Source of the DNA: Novosphingobium profundi | GTDB lineage: Bacteria; Pseudomonadota; Alphaproteobacteria; Sphingomonadales; Sphingomonadaceae | Reading direction: 5' to 3' | Assembly (NCBI RefSeq): GCF_018491765.1 | Contig: NZ_JABWCU010000021.1 | Span: 45,512 to 109,511, forward strand | DNA length: 64,000 nt | Shown: in pieces, positions 9,434 through 17,216 of the stretch | Layout: each line of letters opens with the position of its first letter | How positions within the stretch are numbered: the first letter of the stretch is position 1 | Position numbers and translations under genes: made by a program | Notes under the pieces: model-generated | Told to the model about the DNA's origin: nothing | The model's database searches: none | Seen by the model: only the letters and a program-made list of their open reading frames with translations

Positions 9434-10633
9434 GTGCGCGACACCCCCTCGACGACCTCCACCAGCGAAGCCACCCGCCTGATCCACCCGCAGGGCGACG
9501 CCAAGGCCCCCGTGCGCACGGCCGCCCCGGTGCTTCAGCGCGGCACCACCGTGCTCCACGCCTGTGCCGCCTCATTCGGCCAGACGCTGCCCAGCTACGG
9601 GCGCTCGGGCCTCGCCACCCACGGCGAACTGCGCCAGGCGCTGTGCGACCTGGAGGGCGGCGACGTCGCCGAGCTCTACCCCTCGGGCCTCGCCGCGCTT
9701 GCGGGCGCGATCCTCGCGGTGTGCCGCACCGGCGACGAGATCCTGATGTGCGACACCATCTACGGTCCCACCCGCCGCTTCGCCGAGACCACCATGGCCG
9801 ACTACGGCGTGACCACGCGCCCCTTCCCGGCAAGCGCCAGCGCCGAGGAGCTTGAAGCCATGCTCGGCGAAAAGACCCGCCTGATCGTGCTCGAAAGCCC
9901 CGGCTCGCTCACGCTCGACATGATCGACGTGCCCGCGATCGCGGCGATGGCCCGCCGTCGCGGGGTGCTCACCCTGATAGACAATACCTACGCGGCGGGC
10001 CTGCTGTTCAAGCCGCTGGCGCACGGCGTCGACATTTCGGTCCAGGCCATGACCAAGTACATCTGCGGGCACTCGGACGTGTTCATGGGCTGCGCGGTGG
10101 CCCGCGGCGAGGTGGGCGCGCTGCTCCAGCGCGGCACGCGCGCGATCGGGTGGACGATCTCTTCCGACGATGCCTACCTCGCGCTGCGCGGGATGAAGAC
10201 GCTCGAGCTGCGCCTTGCCCAGCACGGCGCGGCCGCGCTCGAGGTCGCGCGCTGGCTGTCGGCGCGCCCCGAAGTGAAGAGCGTGCTGTGCCCCGCCCTC
10301 CCCGGCGCGCCCGGCCACGAGATCTTCGCGCGCGATTTCAGCGGCGGCAACGGCCTCGTCACGATCGAGCTCGACGGACCGCTGGCCGCCACCCCGGCCT
10401 TCCTCGATGCGCTCTCGATCTTCGGCCTCGGCTTCAGCTGGGGCGGGTTCGAAAGCCTTGCCATCGCCTGCAACGACCAGCTCGAAGCCCGCGCCTTCGA
10501 ACGCGAATGGACCCGCCCGGTGATCCGCCTGCACATCGGCCTCGAGACGACCGGCGACCTCATCGCCGAACTCGACGGTGCACTCGGCGCCTTCGCAAAG
10601 GCGGCCCAAACCCTTTCCGGCGTGCCTGCCTAG
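9434..10633 (+). CDS. PLP-dependent cystathionine beta-lyase-like enzyme
   Basis: A GTG start at 9434 gives 399 residues, the usual length for the Cys/Met-metabolism PLP family. An ATG at 9353 would add 27 proline/arginine-rich residues and is less likely. The PLP lysine is K208 in ISVQAMTKYICGHSD, and YSGLAALAGA-like residues (LYPSGLAALAG, 91-101) plus LIDNTYAAGLLF form the cofactor site. The C-terminal SWGGFESL is typical of MetC-like beta-lyases. It probably cleaves a sulfur amino acid, giving pyruvate and ammonia. It follows the Lrp gene by 187 bases, so it may have its own promoter. Confidence 0.88.
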   Translation: MRDTPSTTSTSEATRLIHPQGDAKAPVRTAAPVLQRGTTVLHACAASFGQTLPSYGRSGLATHGELRQALCDLEGGDVAELYPSGLAALAGAILAVCRTGDEILMCDTIYGPTRRFAETTMADYGVTTRPFPASASAEELEAMLGEKTRLIVLESPGSLTLDMIDVPAIAAMARRRGVLTLIDNTYAAGLLFKPLAHGVDISVQAMTKYICGHSDVFMGCAVARGEVGALLQRGTRAIGWTISSDDAYLALRGMKTLELRLAQHGAAALEVARWLSARPEVKSVLCPALPGAPGHEIFARDFSGGNGLVTIELDGPLAATPAFLDALSIFGLGFSWGGFESLAIACNDQLEARAFEREWTRPVIRLHIGLETTGDLIAELDGALGAFAKAAQTLSGVPA

Positions 10634-10712
10634 GCCCGCCACCCCCGACAGCAAGAAACACGAAAAATCCAGTTCGCGCCTCCTGTCAGCGCACCACAAC
10701 AGGGAGTTAACC

Positions 10713-13178
10713 ATGAGAAAGCATCTACTGACCTGCTCCGTTCTGGCGCTGGGAATCGTCCAGGCCCAGACCGCCCTTGCCCAGAGCGGTGACGCCGCCG
10801 CCAGCGACGCCTCCGACGGCGGCGCGGCCATCGTCGTCACCGGCTCGCGCGGGCAGCCGCGCACCGTCACCACCAGCCCGACGCCGATCGACGTGATCAG
10901 CGGCGAGCAGATCGCGCAGATGGGCGGCTCGATGCAGCTGCGCGACGTGCTGACCCAGCTCGTGCCCTCGTTCCAGTCGCAGCAGGTGGGCTCCTCCTCG
11001 TGGAACTCGGTCATGCGCCCGGCGGGTCTGCGCGGGCTTTCGGGCGTCCATGTCCTCGTCCTCGTCAACGGCAAGCGCCGCCACAATTCGGCGATGATCG
11101 ACCTTGCCTCGGGTTCGACCTCGATGGGCGGCAACCCGGTCGACCTCGACATGATCCCGACCAGCGCGATCGAGCGCATCGAGGTGCTGCGTGACGGTGC
11201 CGCCGCGCAGTACGGTTCGGACGCCATCGCGGGCGTCATCAACGTGATCCTGAAGGGCAGCGCCGACAGCGGCAGCGCCTCGATCGAGGCCGGCCAGCGC
11301 TACAAGGACAGCGTCAACGGCAGCGACGGCGAGACCGTCTCGGCCCAGGTCTCCAAGGGCTTCCACATTGGCGACAACGGCTCGATCGTGCTCTCGGCCG
11401 AAGGCAAGCTGCAGAAGAAGACCGTGCGCAATTCCGATGCGACCGCGCGCGTCTACTCGCAGATCGACGGCGAGGACGACCCGCGCGAGGCGACCGCCAA
11501 CCGGCGCACCTACCAGGGCGGCCTGCCGCAGATCCGCGGTTTCAACCTGGCGCAGAACAGCAGCTACGACACCGGCGACCTGACGCTCTACTCGAACGCC
11601 ACCTTCGGCTACCGCGAGACCCGCGTGGGCCAGTCGGGCCGCCGCCCGAGCACCACCAGCGACATCATCGCGATCTACCCCGACGGCTTCACGCCCTACT
11701 ACACCAGCCAGGAAACCGACTTCCAGGCGACCGCGGGCATGAAGAGCCAGGTCAGCGGATGGGACCTCGACCTTTCCACCACTTACGGGCGCGACTACGT
11801 GCGTTCGGGCGCGGACAACACGCTCAACGCCTCGCTCGGCGAGGACAGCCCGACCAGCTTCGACACCTTCAGCTCGGCTTTCGACCAGTGGACCACCAAC
11901 CTCGATCTCACCAAGGGTTACGAGGTCCTGGGCGGACGCCACCTGCAGGTCTCGGCCGGTGCCGAATTCCGCTACGAAAGCTACGTCACCAAGTCGCTCG
12001 ATCGCCTCGCCTGGTACAACGGCGGCTACCAGTACGGCGATGATTCCGCGCTCGCCGGCCAGTACGGCGCGATCGGTGCGCAAGGTGCGATCATCGTCAC
12101 CCCCGAGGACGAAGCCGACGAGAAGCGCACCGTGGGCGCGGCCTACCTCGACCTTGCGCTCGACGTGACCGACCGCCTGCTGGTCTCCGGCGCGGGCCGC
12201 TTCGAGACCTACGACGACAGCTCGGGCAGCGTGTGGAGCGGCAAGGTCTCGGCGATCTGGAAGGCGACCGACTGGCTCAACTTCCGCGGCGCCTTCTCGA
12301 ACGGCTTCCGCGCCCCCTCGCTCTCGCAGCAGGGCTATGCCCAGACCGCGACGCAGGTCTCGCTGGTCAACGGCTCGTACCAGCTGATCCAGTCGAAGAT
12401 CCTCAAGACCGGCTCGGCGATCGCGCAGGCGCTCGGCGCGCAGGATTTGAAGCCCGAGAAGTCGCGCAACTACTCGCTGGGCGTCACCATGACCCCGCTC
12501 GCCAACTTCTCGCTCACTGTCGATGCCTACCAGATCGAAATCGACGACCGCATCACGATGACCGGCCTGCTCTCGGGCACCGGCATTTCGACGCTGCTGG
12601 AAGACAACGGCTATTCGGGCGACCAGTATGTGCGCTTCTTCGCCAACGCCATCGACACCCGCACCCGCGGCATCGACGTCGTCAGCGCCTATTCGTTCAC
12701 GCTGGGGGAAATCGGCCGCTTCCGCGCCAGCGCGGCCTACAACTACAACAAGACCAAGATCACCCACATCGCCGACGATCCGGCGCCGCTCGCGGACCTG
12801 GGCCTCACCCTGTTCGACCGCCAGACCCAGGGCTACTTCACCGTCTTCACCCCGCGTGACAAGGTGATCCTGGGCCTTGACTGGAACAACGGGCCGTTCT
12901 CGCTGCGCGCCAAGGAAACCCGCTACGGCAGCTGGAAGCTGCTCGCCAACAATTCGGCGAGCGACCAGAGCTACGGCGCCAAGTGGATCACCGACCTCGA
13001 GGCCGGCTACGCGATCACGCCCAGCATGCGCGTCGCCATCGGGGCCTACAACCTGTTCAACACCTACCCCGACAAGAACACCGTCACCAGCACCATCGGC
13101 AGCTCGCCCTACGGCAGCAATTCGCCCTTCGGCGCTTACGGCGGCTACTACTACGCACGTCTCTCGTTCGACCTCTGA
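10713..13178 (+). CDS. TonB-dependent receptor (outer membrane)
   Basis: The ATG at 10713, with AGGGAG 7 bases upstream, gives 821 residues. A signal peptide (residues 1-23, ending TALAQ) is followed by a TonB-box-like region (AIVVTGSR) and the plug (IDVISGEQIAQMGG, LRGLSGVHVLVLVNGKRR, IERIEVLRDGAAAQYGSDAIAGVINV). The rest is a 22-strand barrel ending YYYARLSFDL with the usual terminal aromatic/leucine pattern. It imports a substrate across the outer membrane with TonB energy. Position directly after the catabolic cluster suggests it brings in the same compound or its polymer. Confidence 0.93.
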   Translation: MRKHLLTCSVLALGIVQAQTALAQSGDAAASDASDGGAAIVVTGSRGQPRTVTTSPTPIDVISGEQIAQMGGSMQLRDVLTQLVPSFQSQQVGSSSWNSVMRPAGLRGLSGVHVLVLVNGKRRHNSAMIDLASGSTSMGGNPVDLDMIPTSAIERIEVLRDGAAAQYGSDAIAGVINVILKGSADSGSASIEAGQRYKDSVNGSDGETVSAQVSKGFHIGDNGSIVLSAEGKLQKKTVRNSDATARVYSQIDGEDDPREATANRRTYQGGLPQIRGFNLAQNSSYDTGDLTLYSNATFGYRETRVGQSGRRPSTTSDIIAIYPDGFTPYYTSQETDFQATAGMKSQVSGWDLDLSTTYGRDYVRSGADNTLNASLGEDSPTSFDTFSSAFDQWTTNLDLTKGYEVLGGRHLQVSAGAEFRYESYVTKSLDRLAWYNGGYQYGDDSALAGQYGAIGAQGAIIVTPEDEADEKRTVGAAYLDLALDVTDRLLVSGAGRFETYDDSSGSVWSGKVSAIWKATDWLNFRGAFSNGFRAPSLSQQGYAQTATQVSLVNGSYQLIQSKILKTGSAIAQALGAQDLKPEKSRNYSLGVTMTPLANFSLTVDAYQIEIDDRITMTGLLSGTGISTLLEDNGYSGDQYVRFFANAIDTRTRGIDVVSAYSFTLGEIGRFRASAAYNYNKTKITHIADDPAPLADLGLTLFDRQTQGYFTVFTPRDKVILGLDWNNGPFSLRAKETRYGSWKLLANNSASDQSYGAKWITDLEAGYAITPSMRVAIGAYNLFNTYPDKNTVTSTIGSSPYGSNSPFGAYGGYYYARLSFDL

Positions 13179-13194
13179 CGAGGTTCGGACACCG

Positions 13195-13233
13195 CGGCCG
13201 GCTCCCCGCCTTCCCATCCCGGGGGGCCGGTCG
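13195..13233 (+). terminator. GC-rich hairpin after the TonB receptor (terminator-like, no T-run)
   Basis: Arms at 13195-13207 and 13221-13233 pair over 13 bases with two G-U wobbles around a 13-base loop. It starts 17 bases after the receptor stop codon. There is no following T-tract, so it may be an RNA-stabilising or Rho-assisted end. Confidence 0.4.
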
Positions 13234-13361
13234 CACCCCCTCCTGCATTTCAGCTCCCGCATACCCGGCCCGTTTCTCCAGGCCCCGCCGCGCGCGCGCC
13301 GCGCCCCGTTCGCCGGGGCGCGCGGGTGCCCCGTGCCCGAACGAAAGAACCCTTCCCCCCG

Positions 13362-13577
13362 ATGTTGCGCAAGATCTTCAACGACCACCCCCAGAGCGTG
13401 GGCGAGACTTATCCCGAGCACGCGCGCTCGGCCTTCGGCTTCGGCCTCGCCATGCTGCAGGGCGGCGCCAAGTGCCTGGTCCACGGCATCTTCCCGCCAC
13501 TGTTCAAGACCTCGGGCAGCGACGTCGTGCGCCGCCTCCACGAGCGCATGGTCGTGCACCGCCGCAAGGCTCCTTAA
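13362..13577 (+). CDS. small conserved hypothetical protein (DUF6356-like)
   Basis: The 71-residue protein starts at the ATG at 13362 (MLRKIFNDHPQSVGETY). The pattern DHPxSVGExYxEHxxxAxGFG followed by a hydrophobic stretch (LAMLQGGAKCLVHGIFPPLF, one possible helix) and a conserved end (RRLHERMVVHRR) matches my memory of the short DUF6356 family of sphingomonads and relatives. Function is unknown. It sits alone between the receptor and the cytochrome operon. A GTG at 13326 would add 12 residues and is less likely. Confidence 0.65.
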   Translation: MLRKIFNDHPQSVGETYPEHARSAFGFGLAMLQGGAKCLVHGIFPPLFKTSGSDVVRRLHERMVVHRRKAP

Positions 13578-13820
13578 TAACCCCCTTTCGCGCCGCCCGC
13601 GAAAGACTCACCCCGCTGGGCGCGCGGGCCTGCAAACCCCTCGTTCCCGCGATCCGAAAATAACCAAGGCGCAACCCCCTAATCCTCGTGCGATCACGTA
13701 CAGAAATTTAATGAGCCTCCTTCCGTAAAACGAAGTATAGTCACGCGTCCGACTTTTATCTTGCACCAGGGGCGGCGTTTCCAACGCCGGGCGCATTCGA
13801 GAAGGGGGGAAACGCTGCCG

Positions 13821-15227
13821 GTGGGGAAGGCCGAGCTCAGGGGGAAGCGCGCGTCGCGTCGCAAGCGCCCAAGATCGCAGCCGATCGGCCGCGTGGTTTG
13901 CGCGCTCGTCCTTCTGATCCTCGTCCTGAGCGCCAGTCTCGCCCACGCGATCGCCCATGCGGCGGCCTATCTCGGGGTGGCGAGCTGCGCGGGATCGACC
14001 TGCCATGGCCGCAGCGAGGGCAACGGCAAAGTCGTGCGCCAGGACGAACTCGCCATTCTCCAGGACGGGTCGAGCGCGGCGGGCGCCCACGCCCGCGCCT
14101 ATGCCGTGCTCGCCTCCGCGCGCGGACAGCGCATCGCCGCTACGCTCGGGCTCGGTCCGGCCTCGAGCGCCCCCGCATGTCTCGGATGCCACGCCAGCAA
14201 CGCCCCGCAAGGCCTGCGCGGGCCCCGCTACCGCACCGCCGACGGGATCGGCTGCGAAACCTGCCACGGCCCCGCCTCCGCCTGGATTTCCGCGCACTAC
14301 GCCCTTCCCGCAAGCCACGCCTCCAACCTGGCTCTGGGCATGACCGCGCTCGACAACCCGCAAGTGCGCGCGCGCGTCTGCCTCGATTGCCACTACGGCA
14401 GCGCCGAAGCGGGCCAGTTCGTGACCCACGCGATGATGGCCGCCGGACACCCGCGCATCGCCTTCGAGCTCGACCTCTTCTCCGCGCTTCAGGCCCATTA
14501 CGATCTCGACGCGGACTACACCGCGCGCAAGCGGCGCCCCGACAGCGTCCAGCTCTGGGCGGTCGGCCAGGCCGAGGCGGTGCGCCGCCAGGCCGCGCTC
14601 TTCGCCCGCCCGAACCTCGCGAGCGAGGGCCTCTTCCCGCAGTTCACTTTCTTCGACTGCCATTCCTGCCACCGCGCGATCCGCGACGGCCCCGAGCCGC
14701 GCCGGACCTTCGAGGACAATCCCGCACGCCCCATCCCCTTCGCCAACCCACCCTTCAACGACGAGAACATGATCCTGCTCTCGCTCGTCGCCAGCCTCTA
14801 CGCGCCCGGCGAGGCGGCGCGCTACGAAACCGCCGCGCGCGGTTTCCACCGCGCAATGGGACAAGGCGCGAAGGCGAGCGGTGAGGCCGCCAGGACCCTT
14901 GCCAGCGCGGCGGCAAGTTTGTCCGACCGCCTCGCCGCGCGCAGCTTCGCGCCCGCAAGCGCCTTCGACGCGGTTGCGGCGGTGGCCGCGCGCACGACGT
15001 CGGCGCGCTTCACCGACTACGCCGGATCGGCGCAGGCGGTCATGGCGATCGACACCCTCCTCAACGCCCTGGTGCGCGAAGGCCGGGTGACGGTGGGGGC
15101 CGCCGCCGGCATCCGCGCGCGGATCAACCGCGCCTACGAGGCCGTCGCCGCGCCCGAACGCTACGATCCACCCACCTTCCGCCGCGCGCTTGGCGAAGCG
15201 GCCCGTGCCATTGCGGCGCTGCGTTGA
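13821..15227 (+). CDS. multihaem c-type cytochrome (five haem motifs, cytochrome c554-like)
   Basis: A GTG at 13821, preceded by a purine-rich GAAGGGGGG, gives 468 residues; a TTG at 13761 is the alternative. An N-terminal signal or anchor helix (about residues 24-48) exports it. Haem-attachment motifs are CAGSTCH (an expanded CX4CH, from C56), CLGCH, CETCH, CLDCH and CHSCH: one unusual plus four canonical sites. The last 130 residues are alanine-rich helix without haems. It is the first gene of an operon whose next three genes overlap or abut, so it probably passes electrons within the periplasm to the outer-membrane parts of the same complex. No enzymatic substrate is evident. Confidence 0.82.
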   Translation: MGKAELRGKRASRRKRPRSQPIGRVVCALVLLILVLSASLAHAIAHAAAYLGVASCAGSTCHGRSEGNGKVVRQDELAILQDGSSAAGAHARAYAVLASARGQRIAATLGLGPASSAPACLGCHASNAPQGLRGPRYRTADGIGCETCHGPASAWISAHYALPASHASNLALGMTALDNPQVRARVCLDCHYGSAEAGQFVTHAMMAAGHPRIAFELDLFSALQAHYDLDADYTARKRRPDSVQLWAVGQAEAVRRQAALFARPNLASEGLFPQFTFFDCHSCHRAIRDGPEPRRTFEDNPARPIPFANPPFNDENMILLSLVASLYAPGEAARYETAARGFHRAMGQGAKASGEAARTLASAAASLSDRLAARSFAPASAFDAVAAVAARTTSARFTDYAGSAQAVMAIDTLLNALVREGRVTVGAAAGIRARINRAYEAVAAPERYDPPTFRRALGEAARAIAALR

Positions 15228-17215
15228 TGCGCTGGCTCACATTCCTTGCCCCGCTCCTCCTGCTCGTCCTGATCGCCTGCGGCGGGGATGATGGCGGCTC
15301 GGGCACGGCAGCGGGCGGGTCGACCAGCTCGGGCGGTACCTCCTCGGGTAGCACTTCCTCGGGTGGCAGCACCGGCAGCAGCGACTACGCGGTACCCGCC
15401 AGCGAGGCGCTCACCGCCACCGAAGTCGGGCAGGTGGTGGCGCAGGCCGCCGCGCAGGCGCACCAGTCGGGCGATCCGGCGGTGATCGCGGTGGTCGACC
15501 GGGTCGGCAACGTGCTCGCGGTCCTGCGCATGGAAGGCGCGCCCGCCACCGCGACGATCCCCGACGCGCCCAATGGCGCCAATATCGACATCCAGGGCCT
15601 CGCCGTCCCCGCCGAGGCCGCCGCCATCGCCAAGGCGCTGACCGGGGCCTACCTCTCGAGCGCGGGCAATGCCTTCTCCACCCGTACCGCCAGCATGATC
15701 GTCCAGCCCCACTTCCCCCCTGCGCCCAGCACCGCAGGGCTCGAGAGCGGCCCGCTGTTCGGAGTCCAGTTCAGCCAGCTTCCCTGTTCGGACCTGGCCT
15801 CGCGCTTCGCCGCCGCGGGCACGGGCGCGCGCATCGGCCCCAAGCGCTCGCCACTCGGCCTTGCCGCCGATCCGGGCGGCTTCCCGCTCTACAAGAACGG
15901 CGTGGTGGTGGGGGGCGTGGGCGTCCTGGCCGATGGCGGCTACGCCTTCGACGGCAATGTCCTCGACACCGACACCGACGCCGACGAGCGCATCGCGCTC
16001 GCCGGAACGCTCGGCTTCGAGGCGCCCGAGGCGATCCGCGCCAACCGCATCTACGTCGACGGCACGCAGCTGCGCTATTCCGACAGCACCTATTCGAGCC
16101 TCCACGACGTGGGCGGCACCACTTTTGCACAAGTCGCGCCCACGCTCGGCGCGCTCGTGCGCGTCACCGGCTACTACGAGACCGCCAGCCTGCTTGCCGG
16201 CACCGCCTATGGCGCGGAAAGCTCGGGCATCCGGCCCGCGACCTCGTCCGAATTTTCCGACACCGACGCCTTCGTGCTGAGCGACGGCAGCGGCGCCAAC
16301 CGCTTCCCCATCCGCGCCGCGAGCGACGGCGCCGACGTCGCCAGCCCGATCACCAGCGCCGAGGCGCAGGCCCTGCTGGAAGAGGCCTTCGCGGTCATGA
16401 CCCGCGCGCGCGCGCAGATCCGCCAGCCGCTCGACAGCCGCGCGCAAGTCTCGATCGCGCTGGTCGACACCCACGGCGTGGTGCTCGGCCTCGTGCGTTC
16501 GCCCGACGCGCCGATCTTCGGCACCGACGTCGCGCTGCAGAAGGCGCGCACCGCCGCCTTCATGTCGAGCGCGCGCGCCGGCGCGGCGCTGCTTGCCGAT
16601 CCCAACGCCGATGTCGCGGGCTTTCCGGCCAAAGTGCGCGCCTTCCTCGCCGATCCCACCGCGCTGACCGGCGCTTACGCCTTCGCCGACCGTTCGGGCG
16701 GCAACCTCTCGCGCCCCTACTTCCCCGATGGTGAGGTCGGCACGCCCAACGGGCCGCTCTCGCGCCCGATCGCGCAGTGGAGCCCGTTCTCGACCGGGCT
16801 GCAATCCGCGCTCGTGCTCACCAACCTTGCCCAGCACCTCGCCTACGTGACAGGGGCGAGCGCGGCCGACACCCGGGCGCGGTGCAGCTTCCTGCCCGAC
16901 GTGGCGAGCGGGGAGAACCCCTTGCAGAACGGCCTGCAGATCTTCCCCGGCTCGGTCCCGATCTACCGCGAGGGTACGCTGATCGGCGCGATCGGCGTCT
17001 CGGGCGACGGCATCGACCAGGACGACATGATCGCGTTCCTGGGAACCCACAAGGCCGGGCAGCGCCTCGGCACGCTCGGCAATGCGCCATCCGCGATCCG
17101 CGCCGACCGGATCGTGGTGGCGGTGAACGGGACCGGCGTGCGCCTGCGCTACGTGAACTGTCCCTTCGCGCCCTTCCTCGACAGTTCCGAGCAGAACGTG
17201 TGCGAGGGGCTCTAG
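15227..17215 (+). CDS. lipoprotein with two GlcG/HbpS-type (haem-binding-like) domains
   Basis: The ATG at 15227 overlaps the cytochrome stop. The 662-residue product begins with a lipoprotein signal (LLLVLIACGGDDGG, lipobox cysteine at 18) and a Gly/Ser/Thr-rich linker (about 20-50). Two copies of the GlcG/HbpS (DUF336) fold follow: roughly residues 55-285 (VIAVVDRVGNVLAVLRM; GFPLYKNGVVVGGVGV) and 365-620 (SIALVDTHGVVLGLVR; SVPIYREGTLIGAIGVSGDG). HbpS-type domains bind haem or corrin-like ligands. Tandem duplication on a lipid anchor within a multihaem operon suggests a haem-, flavin- or metal-binding accessory at the membrane. Direct haem ligation cannot be shown from sequence. Confidence 0.78.
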   Translation: MRWLTFLAPLLLLVLIACGGDDGGSGTAAGGSTSSGGTSSGSTSSGGSTGSSDYAVPASEALTATEVGQVVAQAAAQAHQSGDPAVIAVVDRVGNVLAVLRMEGAPATATIPDAPNGANIDIQGLAVPAEAAAIAKALTGAYLSSAGNAFSTRTASMIVQPHFPPAPSTAGLESGPLFGVQFSQLPCSDLASRFAAAGTGARIGPKRSPLGLAADPGGFPLYKNGVVVGGVGVLADGGYAFDGNVLDTDTDADERIALAGTLGFEAPEAIRANRIYVDGTQLRYSDSTYSSLHDVGGTTFAQVAPTLGALVRVTGYYETASLLAGTAYGAESSGIRPATSSEFSDTDAFVLSDGSGANRFPIRAASDGADVASPITSAEAQALLEEAFAVMTRARAQIRQPLDSRAQVSIALVDTHGVVLGLVRSPDAPIFGTDVALQKARTAAFMSSARAGAALLADPNADVAGFPAKVRAFLADPTALTGAYAFADRSGGNLSRPYFPDGEVGTPNGPLSRPIAQWSPFSTGLQSALVLTNLAQHLAYVTGASAADTRARCSFLPDVASGENPLQNGLQIFPGSVPIYREGTLIGAIGVSGDGIDQDDMIAFLGTHKAGQRLGTLGNAPSAIRADRIVVAVNGTGVRLRYVNCPFAPFLDSSEQNVCEGL

Positions 17216-17216
17216 C

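Noticed and set aside
10725..13559. A 944-residue minus-strand frame opposite the first TonB receptor.
   Set aside because: It mirrors a clear TonB receptor, has low-complexity composition and no recognisable domain.
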